A stretch of 64,000 nt of DNA from an uncultured Eubacteriales bacterium (GTDB taxonomy: Bacteria > Bacillota > Clostridia > Oscillospirales > Oscillospiraceae). Location of the stretch: assembly GCA_902475855.1 (NCBI GenBank), contig CABSBF010000001.1, positions 1 to 64,000 on the forward strand, in the 5' to 3' direction. Made by a program: the position numbers and the translations under genes. Shown piece by piece: positions 29,669 through 39,197 of the stretch. The stretch's first letter is position 1; every line of letters starts with the position of its first letter. Below the pieces are notes generated by a model. The model ran no database searches. It saw nothing but the letters and a program-made list of their open reading frames with translations, and had not been told where the DNA came from.

Positions 29669-31207
29669 ATGGCACGCAATGGCTCAATTCTCGGCGGCGC
29701 ACTGCTGCTGACCGCCGCCAATCTTCTGCTTCGTCTGATCTCCATTGTCTTTCAGGTTTTTCTCTCGGCGCAGCTCGGTGCAGCGGGGCTCGGTCTGCTT
29801 CAGCTTATTTCCACGATTGGCGTATTTGCAATGCTTGTCGGCACCTCCGGCATCCGGGTTGCAGCCATGTACCTGTCTGCCGAAGAATTTGGCCATCGCC
29901 GTCTTTCCGGTGTGAAAGACGCGATGCGCACCTGCCTGCGCTGGGGTCTTTTGATCAGCAGTGCAGCGGGGCTGCTGCTCTATGCACTTTCCGGCAGTTT
30001 GGCTCTGCGGTGGCTGGGAGATGTCCGTGCAGTCTCGAGCCTGCGCATCATGGGCGCTCTTCTTCCCTTTTCCTGCCTGTGCGGTATCATGACGGGCTAC
30101 TTCACTGCCTGCTCCCGCATTCGCCAACTTGTTGCCATTGAAATCGCAGAACGTCTTGTTTCCATGCTTCTCACCGTCTTTCTGCTGTTGACTTGGGCAA
30201 GGAGCGATCTGGAGCGGGCATGCTGTGCCATCACCTTTGGGAGCTCCGCAGGGTGCATTTTTGACTTTTTCCTTCTCTATTTTATGTACCGGAGGGACGT
30301 TCACAGCGTTCCCGTACCGGATAAAAACCTTCAAATGCAGAAGCGGATGTTCCGTCTCTGCGTTCCAATCGCCCTGAATGACTATCTTCGCGCCGGTCTG
30401 AACACAGCGGAACAATTACTGATCCCCTATGGTCTTTCCCGTTACAGCGGCTCCGGCGAAGCTGCCATGGCTGCGTATGGCACCATTCACGCAATGGTAT
30501 TCCCCATTCTGATGTTTCCTGCCGCGATTCTCTATTCCGTGTCCGATCTCCTCGTCCCGGAACTCTCGCGCTGCCGCGCAATGCGGCGAGGTCTTCGCAT
30601 CGTCGATCTGACGGATAAGTGCATCCGCATGGGTTTCCTGTTCGCTGCCGCCGTGAGCGGATTTCTTTTTGTGACCTCGGACGCACTCGGGAATCTGATC
30701 TACGGCAGTGCTGCGGCGGGACATTATCTTCGCGTTTTTGCGCCCATGGTGCTGATGCTCTATCTGGATGCCATCGTTGATGGGATGCTCAAGGGACTTG
30801 CCGAACAGGTGAGCTGCGTGCGTTACAACACCCTCACATCCGTACTGGACGTACTTCTTCTCTATCTCCTGCTCCCACACCGGGGCATCCGTGCTTACAT
30901 TCTCACGTTTGCGCTGACACATGCGCTCAATCTCTTTCTCAGCATTCGTCGTCTTCTCACCGTAACGAATCACCGAATGCGACCGTCGGACTTTTTGCGT
31001 CCGCTCTGCGCGTGCTGCCTGGCGCTGATTCCCTTTCTCCTGCTGCCGGATACAGCTCCACCGCGGGCGATTTTTCTGCGAGGCGGCGGATTTCTGTTTC
31101 TCCTCGCAGCAAGCTTTGTGCTGTCGGGCGCTTTGGCTCCGCGTGATTGCCGCTGGCTCCGCCGCGTTTTTATCCGCAGCATTGACACGCGCAAAAAAGC
31201 GGGGTAG
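29669..31207 (+). CDS. spoVB: Stage V sporulation protein B-like lipid flippase
   Basis: The 512-residue protein has about 14 hydrophobic segments and the N-terminal pattern of the SpoVB/MurJ/Wzx group of the MOP flippase superfamily. SpoVB is needed for spore cortex peptidoglycan synthesis, probably as a lipid-linked precursor flippase. The ATG has GGGAGG upstream. SpoVB and MurJ-type family members are hard to separate without alignment, so the symbol is provisional. Confidence 0.8.
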   Translation: MARNGSILGGALLLTAANLLLRLISIVFQVFLSAQLGAAGLGLLQLISTIGVFAMLVGTSGIRVAAMYLSAEEFGHRRLSGVKDAMRTCLRWGLLISSAAGLLLYALSGSLALRWLGDVRAVSSLRIMGALLPFSCLCGIMTGYFTACSRIRQLVAIEIAERLVSMLLTVFLLLTWARSDLERACCAITFGSSAGCIFDFFLLYFMYRRDVHSVPVPDKNLQMQKRMFRLCVPIALNDYLRAGLNTAEQLLIPYGLSRYSGSGEAAMAAYGTIHAMVFPILMFPAAILYSVSDLLVPELSRCRAMRRGLRIVDLTDKCIRMGFLFAAAVSGFLFVTSDALGNLIYGSAAAGHYLRVFAPMVLMLYLDAIVDGMLKGLAEQVSCVRYNTLTSVLDVLLLYLLLPHRGIRAYILTFALTHALNLFLSIRRLLTVTNHRMRPSDFLRPLCACCLALIPFLLLPDTAPPRAIFLRGGGFLFLLAASFVLSGALAPRDCRWLRRVFIRSIDTRKKAG

Positions 31208-31231
31208 AATGGTAGAAAAGGAGGCATCGCC

Positions 31232-31732
31232 ATGTCTGCCAAATCCGAACCGCAAGCATTGATTCATCCCATTCCTCCGCTCTTTGACGAAAACTCGCGT
31301 ATTCTGATTCTCGGCTCCTTTCCGTCCGTCAAATCCCGCGAAGCAATGTTCTTTTACGGGCATCCGCAGAACCGTTTCTGGCGCATTTTGGCTGCTCTGA
31401 CCGGCGTACCGCTTCCCGTAAGCGTAGATGAAAAGAAGCGTCTGATCCTCAACAATCACTTTGCTCTCTGGGACAGTATCGCAAGCTGTACCATTGTTGG
31501 TTCCTCTGACAGCAGCATCCGCGACGTCGTGCCGAACGATCTGTCTGTCATTCTGGAACATGCACCCATTGAAAAAATCTTCTGCAATGGCGCGGCATCT
31601 CTCACCTGCTACCGCCGGTATATCGAACCTGTTACGCACCGCACGGCGGCCGCACTTCCCTCCACCAGTCCGGCAAACGCCGCATGGACGCTCGACCGGC
31701 TCATTGAGGCATGGCGCGTAATTCTATATTAA
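31232..31732 (+). CDS. DNA-deoxyinosine glycosylase (uracil-DNA glycosylase superfamily)
   Basis: The 166-residue protein has the active-site segment ILGSFPSVKSREAMFFYGHP continuing QNRFW and the C-terminal loop ALPSTSPANAAW of the deoxyinosine/hypoxanthine glycosylase family. It would excise deaminated bases such as hypoxanthine from DNA. The substrate is inferred from the family. The stop codon is inside the palindrome shared with the convergent acetyltransferase gene. Confidence 0.88.
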   Translation: MSAKSEPQALIHPIPPLFDENSRILILGSFPSVKSREAMFFYGHPQNRFWRILAALTGVPLPVSVDEKKRLILNNHFALWDSIASCTIVGSSDSSIRDVVPNDLSVILEHAPIEKIFCNGAASLTCYRRYIEPVTHRTAAALPSTSPANAAWTLDRLIEAWRVILY

Positions 31733-31766
31733 AAAGCAGTGCTTTTCTGCACTGCTTTTTAATATA
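31725..31766. terminator. Bidirectional terminator containing both stop codons
   Basis: A perfect 18-bp stem (31725-31742 with 31749-31766) with a 6-base loop lies between convergent genes. The stop codon of each gene is inside its own arm of the stem. Confidence 0.85.
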
Positions 31767-32430
31767 CCCAGATTGCGGGCAGCTCCGAAAAGGACATGCC
31801 AAGTTTTTCCTGAAGATGCATTGAAGCGTCATTTCCCTCCACCACGTGGCAGAAAGGAACCCAACCGCGCTCCAGATGCAGGCGGATCAAACTGCCCTCC
31901 AGTAAATAGCCATACCCGCGGCGGCGATATTCCGGCAGAATCTCCAATAGGCCCATACTGCCCTCAGTGTGCATTCCGATAAAGCCGGCCAGATTTTCTC
32001 CTTCAAACAGCCCCCACATCCGCCCTGCGCTGATGCGCTCGCGCAGGTAGGCAAGGTTATTCTCCTCCGGGTGATAGTGCGCTGCCAGAAACTCCGCGTA
32101 TTCCTGCCCCAGCAGGCGAATATCGCAGGGCTCCAGCTTAGGCGGCTCTTCTTTCAGGTACACCGCTTGCACGCAGGGCTGCTGACCCGGCAGGCCGAAG
32201 GCACTGCTGATGGCATCTGCCGCATCGTGGCTGCGCACGCAGTACTGGTCACAATCCTCCAGTCCAAGCTCACGAACATGGCGGCAGAGAGTTTCTCCAT
32301 CCAAAATATCACTCAAAATCGTCCCGTCCGGGCGTGTAACAATTCTCCCCTCCGGCCACTGTGCAATCAGCTTCGCATTTTCCCGCTTGAGCGCTTCTTC
32401 GATCTCAACATTTTCCCATTGGTTCTGCAT
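31759..32430 (-). CDS. GNAT-family N-acetyltransferase
   Basis: The 223-residue protein has a variable N-terminal half and a C-terminal GNAT fold with ILPEYRRRGYGYLLEGSLIR as the acetyl-CoA-binding loop, followed by NDASMHLQEKLGM. Substrate unknown. The reading frame continues far upstream, but the ATG at 32430 follows GGGAGAA and lies downstream of the promoter, so it is the likely start. Confidence 0.85.
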   Translation of the reverse strand: MQNQWENVEIEEALKRENAKLIAQWPEGRIVTRPDGTILSDILDGETLCRHVRELGLEDCDQYCVRSHDAADAISSAFGLPGQQPCVQAVYLKEEPPKLEPCDIRLLGQEYAEFLAAHYHPEENNLAYLRERISAGRMWGLFEGENLAGFIGMHTEGSMGLLEILPEYRRRGYGYLLEGSLIRLHLERGWVPFCHVVEGNDASMHLQEKLGMSFSELPAIWVY

Positions 32431-32545
32431 GGAATAAATTCTCCCGTTTTTCTCTCTGAAATTGCAAAAAGCAGAACCCGGAGGCGCGGAAAAAGCTTCT
32501 GCCGAAATACGACAATCTTCTTCCTCTTTTCCCGGATTCCCGCAG
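32431..32545 (-). other. 5' leader of the acetyltransferase gene
   Basis: The leader of about 110 bases contains a possible hairpin (GCAGAA with TTCTGC) followed by TTTTTG, about 35 bases before the start codon. It could be a weak attenuator. I recognise no riboswitch class. Confidence 0.3.
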
Positions 32546-32548
32546 AAT

Positions 32549-32577
32549 ACTATAGCAGGAATTGGCCGGAAGGTCAA
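32549..32577 (-). promoter_or_regulatory. Promoter for the acetyltransferase gene
   Basis: TTGACC and TATAGT are separated by 17 bases on the minus strand. Confidence 0.65.
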
Positions 32578-32664
32578 GCGTAAGCGCCCGCTGTGCCGCA
32601 GATTTTTGAAGGCTCTCCTCCAAACCGGCAGCAAAAGCACCACGCCGGTTCCCGTAGTGTCATT

Positions 32665-33096
32665 TTACGGCAAGCGCCTTGTGTTTTCGGAAATCTCACA
32701 CAGAGCATCTGCCGCCTCTGCCGTAAAATCCGGTACGGTGGCAAAATCGCCCAGAGAAACCATGCCGACAAGCTTCCCGTTTTCCTCAACCGGAAGTCTG
32801 CGGATCTGTTCTCTTGCCATCAACCTTGTCGCCGCACTTGCCGGCTCCTGCGCACCGACGGAGATCACCCGCCGCGTCATCAGCTCAGATACGCGCATTC
32901 GCTCCGGATCCTCCTCCGCAGCGACGCATCGAAGGACAATGTCCCGATCCGTTACCATTCCCTTCAGCCGCCCGTCTGCCGTACATACCGGCAATGCCCC
33001 AACGTTATAGCGCGCAAGCAGCCGTGCAGCGACCGCGGCGCTCTCCTCCGGCGCAACACTTACCACTCTCTGCGACATAACATCCCGAACCAGCAT
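32665..33096 (-). CDS. Two-CBS-domain protein
   Basis: The 143-residue protein consists of a tandem CBS pair: VRDVMSQRVVSV with GMVTDRDIVLR, then VSELMTRRVISV with GMVSLGDFAT. CBS pairs bind adenine nucleotides or other ligands and usually regulate a partner. No effector domain is fused here and the target is unknown. GGGAGGAG precedes the ATG. Confidence 0.92.
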   Translation of the reverse strand: MLVRDVMSQRVVSVAPEESAAVAARLLARYNVGALPVCTADGRLKGMVTDRDIVLRCVAAEEDPERMRVSELMTRRVISVGAQEPASAATRLMAREQIRRLPVEENGKLVGMVSLGDFATVPDFTAEAADALCEISENTRRLP

Positions 33097-33121
33097 ATTT
33101 TACTCCTCCCGATAATAGATT

Positions 33122-33153
33122 GCGCCCTCCGCCGACAATGCCGGCAGAGGGCG
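33122..33153 (-). terminator. Probable terminator after nfnB
   Basis: A GC-rich hairpin with GCCCTC/GAGGGC outer arms and GCCG/CGGC inner arms follows nfnB. The minus-strand tail is only moderately T-rich, so efficiency is uncertain. Confidence 0.5.
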
Positions 33154-33194
33154 TTTGTCACCCATATTATGGGAGGACTTTTTACGGTTTATAC

Positions 33195-34577
33195 TTATTT
33201 ATGGAAGCTGGCATCAATCGCGGCCGCAGCCTTCTTGCCTGCGCCCATGGCCAGAATCACCGTTGCGGCACCGGTAACGGCGTCACCGCCGGCATAGACG
33301 CCCTCGCGGGTGGTCATGTTCTCTTCATTGACGATCAGGCAGCCCTTCTTGTTCGTCTCCAGGCCGGGCGTAGTGGAGCGAATCAAGGGGTTCGGAGAGG
33401 TGCCGAGCGCCATGATGACGGTATCAACGTCGAGCTTGAACTCGCTGCCCTCGATGGCTACGGGACGGCGGCGGCCGGAGGCGTCGGGTTCGCCCAACTC
33501 CATGCGGATGCACTCCATTGCACCGGCGCGGCCATTACCGTCGTCAAGGATACGGACAGGGTTGCAGAGGGTCTTGAGCTCGATACCCTCTTCCTTTGCG
33601 TGATGCAGCTCTTCCAGGCGGGCAGGCATCTCAGCTTCGCCGCGGCGGTAGACAATGTACACGTGCTCTGCACCGAGGCGCTTCGCGCAGCGAGCCGCAT
33701 CCATGGCAACGTTGCCGCCGCCGACGACAGCGACCGACTTGGACACGATTACAGGCGTGTCACTTGCTTCGGTGTAAGCCTTCATCAGGTTGATGCGGGT
33801 CAGGTACTCGTTCGCGGACATAACGCCCTTGAGCTCCTCGCCCTCGATGTGCATAAACATCGGCAGGCCGGCACCGGAGCCGACAAAGACAGCCTTGAAG
33901 CCCATTTCAAACAGCTCGTCCACAGACAGAACCTTGCCGATAACCATGTTCGTCATGACCTGAACGCCCATGGCTTCCAGCTTCTTGACCTCGTTGGCAA
34001 CGATTGCCTTCGGCAGACGAAATTCGGGAATGCCATAAACCAGCACACCGCCGGCGGTATGCAGGGCCTCAAAAATGGAGACCTCATAGCCCTTCTTTGC
34101 CAACTCACTGGCGCAGGTCAGGCCGGAGGGGCCGGAACCGACAACCGCGACCTTAATACCGTTGGTCTCCGGCTTTTCGGGCATTTTATTGATATTCTCA
34201 CGGTACCAGTCGGCAACGAAGCGCTCCAGACGGCCGATTGCGACGGGCTCACCCTTCACGCCGCGGATACACTTGCACTCGCACTGAGATTCCTGCGGGC
34301 AAACACGGCCGGACAGGGCAGGCAGCGCATTAGTGGAAGTGACGATTTCATACGCCGCAGCGAAATCGCCCTCGGCAACTTTGGCGATAAACTCCGGAAT
34401 GCGGATATTGACCGGGCAGCCCTCAACGCACAGAGGCTTTTTGCAGTGCAGGCAGCGTTTTGCCTCCTCCACAGCCATCTCTGCGGTATATCCAAGAGAA
34501 ACTTCCTTGAAATTTTTATTTCTGATGTTCGGCTCCTGCTCTGGCATGGGAGTCTTTGTCATTGTCATATTCGGCAT
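33195..34577 (-). CDS. nfnB: NfnB-like large subunit (glutamate synthase small-chain family)
   Basis: With its upstream partner this is probably the electron-bifurcating NADH-dependent ferredoxin:NADP+ oxidoreductase. The 460-residue protein has N-terminal Cys motifs for two [4Fe-4S] clusters (CLHCKKPLCVEGCP and CPQESQCECKC), an FAD-binding GSGPSGLTCASELAKKGYEV loop and an NADPH-binding GGGNVAMDAAR loop. The same fold serves as GltD, but the neighbouring FNR-type subunit and the lack of a gltB argue for Nfn. Start ATG with GGGAGAATACC upstream. Confidence 0.88.
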   Translation of the reverse strand: MPNMTMTKTPMPEQEPNIRNKNFKEVSLGYTAEMAVEEAKRCLHCKKPLCVEGCPVNIRIPEFIAKVAEGDFAAAYEIVTSTNALPALSGRVCPQESQCECKCIRGVKGEPVAIGRLERFVADWYRENINKMPEKPETNGIKVAVVGSGPSGLTCASELAKKGYEVSIFEALHTAGGVLVYGIPEFRLPKAIVANEVKKLEAMGVQVMTNMVIGKVLSVDELFEMGFKAVFVGSGAGLPMFMHIEGEELKGVMSANEYLTRINLMKAYTEASDTPVIVSKSVAVVGGGNVAMDAARCAKRLGAEHVYIVYRRGEAEMPARLEELHHAKEEGIELKTLCNPVRILDDGNGRAGAMECIRMELGEPDASGRRRPVAIEGSEFKLDVDTVIMALGTSPNPLIRSTTPGLETNKKGCLIVNEENMTTREGVYAGGDAVTGAATVILAMGAGKKAAAAIDASFHK

Positions 34578-34590
34578 GGTATTCTCCCCC

Positions 34591-35445
34591 TTACTTGATC
34601 AGTGCTTTGCCGATTTTTTCAATACGGCAGATATGGTTCTTTTCGTCCTCGGCCTCCTGGTCGCGATAGACGCCGTTACGGTTCATAAGCTCGGCAAAAT
34701 CGACCTTGTGGCCGTCGAAGTCCGGTCCGTCAACGCAGGCAAATTTGACCTCGCCGCCGACGGTGACACGGCAGCCGCCGCACATACCGGTGCCATCGAC
34801 CATGATCGGGTTCAGGGAAACAGTCGTCTTGACGCCGAAAGGCTCGGTGGTCTTGGCAACGAACTTCATCATGGGAATCGGTCCGATGGCAAGCACTTCG
34901 TCATACTGCGTGCCGGCCTCCAGAAGCTGCTGTAGCTTGACGGTAACGAAGCCATGCTCACCATAGGAGCCGTCGTCCGTCATCAGGTAGAGATGATCGC
35001 TGCATGCACGGAACTCGTCTTCAAGGATCACGATGTCCTTATTGCGGAAGCCGACAATAACGTCAACCTCGCAGCCTGCTTCCTTGAACGCCTGTGCGGA
35101 AGGAAGCGCAATTGCGCAGCCGACGCCGCCGCCGACAACGCACACACGCTTGAGTCCCACGGTCTGCGTGGGCCGTCCGAGCGGGCCAACAAAGTCATGG
35201 ATATAATCGCCCTCATTGAGTGCGCCAAGCATTTTGGTGGACAAACCGACCTTCTGGAAGATGATGGTCACGGTTCCCTTTTCGCGGTCATAGCCCGCGA
35301 TGGTCAGAGGAACACGCTCACCGGATTCATCGACGCGGAAGATGATGAACTGCCCTGCTTTGGCCTTTCTTGCAACAAAGGGCGCCTCAATCTCCAGCAG
35401 TGTGACTGCGGAGTTCAGCTCCTTTTTGCGAACGATCTTAAACAT
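34591..35445 (-). CDS. nfnA: NfnA-like small subunit (ferredoxin-NADP reductase family)
   Basis: The 284-residue protein has an FAD-binding domain (RVPLTIAGYDREKG), an NAD-binding region (VGGGVGCAIALP) and a C-terminal [2Fe-2S] site with Cys222, Cys225 and Cys237 in GMCGGCRVTVGGEVKFAC. This is the architecture of NfnA/SudB. Thirteen bases separate it from nfnB. In anaerobes the complex couples NADH and reduced ferredoxin oxidation to NADP+ reduction. Confidence 0.9.
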   Translation of the reverse strand: MFKIVRKKELNSAVTLLEIEAPFVARKAKAGQFIIFRVDESGERVPLTIAGYDREKGTVTIIFQKVGLSTKMLGALNEGDYIHDFVGPLGRPTQTVGLKRVCVVGGGVGCAIALPSAQAFKEAGCEVDVIVGFRNKDIVILEDEFRACSDHLYLMTDDGSYGEHGFVTVKLQQLLEAGTQYDEVLAIGPIPMMKFVAKTTEPFGVKTTVSLNPIMVDGTGMCGGCRVTVGGEVKFACVDGPDFDGHKVDFAELMNRNGVYRDQEAEDEKNHICRIEKIGKALIK

Positions 35446-35492
35446 ACAGAATCATCCTTTCAAAAATGTTTCGCTAATTTTACATCCTGAAT

Positions 35493-35521
35493 ATTATAGC
35501 AACTTGTTCGCGCTATTTCAA
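35493..35521 (-). promoter_or_regulatory. Sigma-A promoter of nfnAB
   Basis: TTGAAA and TATAAT are separated by 17 bases on the minus strand, about 50 bases before nfnA. Confidence 0.75.
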
Positions 35522-35542
35522 TAAAATTCGCTCATAAAATAC

Positions 35543-36448
35543 TCAAAATTCCACAGAAATCGGAATGCTATTTTTGTGGATAACGCTCCATGAGAATTCA
35601 TGCGACAGTTCTGCTGCGGACACAGGCTCATCTGACGGCTGAATCCCCGCAAGAAATGCCAGCCTGCCAATCAGCTTTTCCGGCGTATAACGCCGGCGCA
35701 GATGCTCCATGTCGAGATCACGCTCGCGCTTACTGAGTCTGCGGCCGTCCGGCGCAACGAGAAGCGGCACATGGAAATAATCCGGCTGCACAAAGCCGAG
35801 CTCTCGCTCCAGCCAGAGCTGACGCGGCGTGGAAGCGAGCAGGTCGCAGCCACGGACGACCTGTGTGATGCCGCCCATGGCATCATCGCAGACAACGGCA
35901 AGCTGATAGGCAAATACGCCGTCCGAGCGCCGGATGATAAAATCACCGCACTCTGTGGCAAGGTTCTGAGAAAGCTCACCGAACACACCGTCCCGGAATG
36001 ATATGGTTTCCTCCGGCACACGGATGCGCCACGCAGGACTCCGCGTCTTCTGTGCAATCTGCGCAGGCGTCAGACTGCGGCAGGTTCCGGCATACAGCAG
36101 CGTTCCGTCCGACGCATGCGGCGCAGAGGCTGCATGCAGCTCATTTCTCGTACAGAAGCAGGGATAAATCAGTCCAAGCTCCCGCAGCCGCGCAAACTGC
36201 GCCGCATAGACGGGAGCTCTTGTACTTTGCAGCGGCATCTCTCTGTCCCAGTTCAGCCCAAGCCAGTGAAGATCGTCCCGGATGGCCTGCGCATATTCTG
36301 TGCGGCTGCGTTCCGGGTCGAGATCTTCAATCCGCAGGACAAATTCTCCCCCGTCCGCCCGCGCGGAGAGCCACGCCAGAAGCGCGGTAAAAATATTGCC
36401 CAAATGCATCCGTCCGGACGGGCTGGGCGCAAAACGACCGACCGTCAT
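35543..36448 (-). CDS. gluQ: Glutamyl-Q tRNA(Asp) synthetase
   Basis: GluQRS is a truncated GluRS paralog that glutamylates queuosine in the anticodon of tRNA-Asp. The 301-residue protein starts GRFAPSPSGRMHLGN (HIGH-type motif), has zinc-site Cys residues in CFCTRNEL and YAGTC, ends its catalytic core with RLSKRERD in place of KMSKS, and lacks an anticodon-binding domain. It follows the LCP gene by two bases and has no clear ribosome-binding site, suggesting coupling. A queuine transferase (tgt) occurs elsewhere in the window, consistent with queuosine use. Confidence 0.92.
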   Translation of the reverse strand: MTVGRFAPSPSGRMHLGNIFTALLAWLSARADGGEFVLRIEDLDPERSRTEYAQAIRDDLHWLGLNWDREMPLQSTRAPVYAAQFARLRELGLIYPCFCTRNELHAASAPHASDGTLLYAGTCRSLTPAQIAQKTRSPAWRIRVPEETISFRDGVFGELSQNLATECGDFIIRRSDGVFAYQLAVVCDDAMGGITQVVRGCDLLASTPRQLWLERELGFVQPDYFHVPLLVAPDGRRLSKRERDLDMEHLRRRYTPEKLIGRLAFLAGIQPSDEPVSAAELSHEFSWSVIHKNSIPISVEF

Positions 36449-36450
36449 GC

Positions 36451-37704
36451 TCAGGATGCGATGTACAGGTTGTCCATCGTAATCCCCTGTTCATAAGGGC
36501 AGAAGGACTCGTTGACCAGATCAAGCGTTTTCTGTGCGTCAATGATAACATATTCCCCATCGCCGCTCAGGCCGTGCGGGATGGTCGTCATCATCATATC
36601 CCCGGTGCCGCAGAGCAGCACGGATTCCGCCATCCACAGGAGGTTGGCGGTGGAGAGATCCGTCAGAGTGTGCCCCATCAGAAGAGAAAGTGCTTTGGGC
36701 AGCTTCCAGAGATTTTTCACACTGACCCACTGGTGCAGCGCAGCGGAGAGGAAGTCACGCTGCACATTTACGCGTTCCAGGTCGGCCATTGCATAACCGG
36801 AACGAAAACGCACCAGTCCCATTGCCTGCTCACCGTCCAATTTCTGCTCTCCGGCCTGCAAATTGATATACAGGTCCTGCGTCGGGTCATTGTAATACAT
36901 GTCACACGGCACATCAAAACGTACGCCGCCCATAAGATCGACCAGTTCAATAAAAACATTCAGGTCAATCAGCATATAGCCATCCGGACGGAAGCCCACG
37001 CATTCGGAGACATATTCCATCAGTGCATCCATTCCCTGTTCGCCGGCGCCGTTGATGCCGTATGCACCGTTGATTTTATGCGGCGTATAGGTGGAGTTGA
37101 CCTTCGTATCCCGAGGGATGCTCATCAGGCTCAGCCTGCCGGCCCTTCGGTCGATGTTGAGGAGCATAATTGTATCCGTGCGGTCGCCTGACTCATCTGT
37201 ACCGGCCAGAAGAATGGTTGAATTTCCACGTTTCCGGGCAAGATCGCAGCTTTCATCCACCGGCTGTTTGGCGATCAGAAAGAGGACTCCTGTCAGAGCC
37301 GCAAAAATCAGCACCAGGATGAGGAGAAATCTCCAGAAGCCCTTCCCCCTGTTTTTCTTTTTCTCCGGTTTTGGGGCCCCCTGAGGCGCCGGGCCGGGCG
37401 CTGCTTCCCTGCGGGGCTGCTGGGGACGTTCCTGCACCGCGTAATATCGCTGCGTTGCATCCTCGCTCGGGCGGCGCGTCTGTTGCGGATGGGGCTCCTC
37501 CGCCCGTTCGCGCGGCGGTGCGCGATGGTAATCCGCATTGTACGCGCGGATCACGGGCTGTGGATTTGAATCCTTCACCGCATAGTCCTCCTCGTCGTCC
37601 TCGTAAAGCTTGTCGGCAAAGCCCTTTTCATAGGGGTCTTCCTCTTCCGGAGCGTCATTCAGCAGTTTTTTAATGTCCTCGATCAATTTTTCGTCAGAAT
37701 CCAT
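36451..37704 (-). CDS. LytR-CpsA-Psr family protein
   Basis: LCP enzymes transfer lipid-linked secondary wall polymers to peptidoglycan. The 417-residue protein has a long acidic then Pro/Arg/Gln-rich cytoplasmic N-terminus (about 1-117), one membrane helix (about 121-145), and an extracellular LCP domain with LAGTDESGDRTDTIMLLNID, LMSIPRDTKV and KINGAYGING. The glycopolymer is unknown. GGAAGGTG precedes the ATG. Confidence 0.92.
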   Translation of the reverse strand: MDSDEKLIEDIKKLLNDAPEEEDPYEKGFADKLYEDDEEDYAVKDSNPQPVIRAYNADYHRAPPRERAEEPHPQQTRRPSEDATQRYYAVQERPQQPRREAAPGPAPQGAPKPEKKKNRGKGFWRFLLILVLIFAALTGVLFLIAKQPVDESCDLARKRGNSTILLAGTDESGDRTDTIMLLNIDRRAGRLSLMSIPRDTKVNSTYTPHKINGAYGINGAGEQGMDALMEYVSECVGFRPDGYMLIDLNVFIELVDLMGGVRFDVPCDMYYNDPTQDLYINLQAGEQKLDGEQAMGLVRFRSGYAMADLERVNVQRDFLSAALHQWVSVKNLWKLPKALSLLMGHTLTDLSTANLLWMAESVLLCGTGDMMMTTIPHGLSGDGEYVIIDAQKTLDLVNESFCPYEQGITMDNLYIAS

Positions 37705-37756
37705 TTTGGCACCTTCCTTGTTCTAAAGTTCAGGCAGTATATATATTTTGACGAAA

Positions 37757-39115
37757 TCAGGCTGCCGCAGGTTCCAATGCCATCTGCTTGCGGTATGTAT
37801 GACGGAAATAGATGACCTCCGCAATCGCCGTGATCGTCCAGGAAAAGGCATACATTAAATAGAGAGACAGAAGCGTGCCGAAGCAGGCGAAGACCGTATA
37901 TACCCAAATCACACGGAATATGCAGGAACCTGCGATCACGATAAGCGTCGGCACGACGCATTTTCCAAGTCCGCGGGAGGCCGCGATCGTGCAGTCCATA
38001 AAGGCCGAGAGCCCATAGGAGAAACCCATGACCTTCAAACGGATCATACCCTCCTGCGCAACGGCGGGATCGTCCGTGAAGAGTGCCAGAAAGCCATTGC
38101 CGAAAAACACGAGCAGCAGTCCGATCACTACGCTGACACTGAAGGAGTAGCTCATGCTGATAAAATAGCTTTTCTTGACGCGGTCACGGTGCCCTGCTCC
38201 GAAATTCTGGCCGATAAAGCTGGCGCAGGCAGTGTGAAACGCTGCCATGACATCATAGACCAGCGCATCCGCATTGGATGCCGCAGAATTGCCCTCGACC
38301 ACGACCGTAGGAAAGCTGTTGACCGCAGACTGAATAAACAGATTGGCAATTGCAAAAATTGCATTCTGCAATCCGGAGGAAAGTCCGAGACTCAGAAGCA
38401 TTTTTGCCTTCTCTGCATGAAGGCGCAGCTTCCTGACACACAGGGAGTATTCTTGCCGGCTTCGCAGCAGTGCGATCAGAATCAGGATAGCCGAGAGATA
38501 CTGGGAGAGAATACTCGCCAGCGCCACGCCGTCCTCACTCATATTGCAGGCAATGACAAAAAAGAGGTTCAGGCCCACATTCAGAATACCCGCAATCAGC
38601 AAATAGAGCAGGGGCCGCCGGGTATCGCCCGCCGCGCTCAGAACAGCGTTGCCGAAATTGTACAGCGCCATTGCCGGCATACCGAGGAAGTAAATCCGCA
38701 GGTAGAGCGACGCGCCGTCAACCAACTCCGCCTTTGTATGCAGGAGCAGGAGCATCGGCCGGGCAAAGAGCAGTCCCAGCGCGAGCAGCACCGCGCCGAC
38801 CATCAGGCACAGGATCGCCGCAGTATGGACTGTGTGCTCTGTCTCTTCCCGGCTGTCGGCGCCAAGATACCGCGCGACAAGGGCGTTCACGCCGCTCCCC
38901 ATGCCAATCAAAAAGCCGGTGAAAAGAGATACCAAAATTGTCGTTGAACCGACTGCGCCGAGCGCCTGCGGCCCGGAGAACCGTCCAACCACGGCAACGT
39001 CGGACATATTGAATAAGACCTGTAAGACATTGGACAACATCAGTGGCAGACTGAATCGCAGGATCTGCTTTCCAAGCGGACCGTGCGCCAGTGAGCCCTC
39101 TGCTTTTGCCTGCAT
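37757..39115 (-). CDS. MATE-family efflux transporter
   Basis: The 452-residue protein has twelve hydrophobic segments and the MATE patterns GPLGKQILRFSLPLMLSNVLQ and FNMSDVAVVGRFSGPQALGAVG at its N-terminus. It probably exports drugs or metabolites in exchange for Na+ or H+. GGAGGCG lies before the ATG, and a promoter is present upstream. Confidence 0.93.
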   Translation of the reverse strand: MQAKAEGSLAHGPLGKQILRFSLPLMLSNVLQVLFNMSDVAVVGRFSGPQALGAVGSTTILVSLFTGFLIGMGSGVNALVARYLGADSREETEHTVHTAAILCLMVGAVLLALGLLFARPMLLLLHTKAELVDGASLYLRIYFLGMPAMALYNFGNAVLSAAGDTRRPLLYLLIAGILNVGLNLFFVIACNMSEDGVALASILSQYLSAILILIALLRSRQEYSLCVRKLRLHAEKAKMLLSLGLSSGLQNAIFAIANLFIQSAVNSFPTVVVEGNSAASNADALVYDVMAAFHTACASFIGQNFGAGHRDRVKKSYFISMSYSFSVSVVIGLLLVFFGNGFLALFTDDPAVAQEGMIRLKVMGFSYGLSAFMDCTIAASRGLGKCVVPTLIVIAGSCIFRVIWVYTVFACFGTLLSLYLMYAFSWTITAIAEVIYFRHTYRKQMALEPAAA

Positions 39116-39168
39116 GACTTATGCGCCTCCGTTTCTGTGTTTTACTGCTGTTTTTGCACAGCCGCATC

Positions 39169-39197
39169 AGTATAGCACAGCCGAACAGGATAGGCAA
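39169..39197 (-). promoter_or_regulatory. Promoter for the MATE gene
   Basis: TTGCCT and TATACT are separated by 17 bases on the minus strand, about 50 bases before the start codon. Confidence 0.6.
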
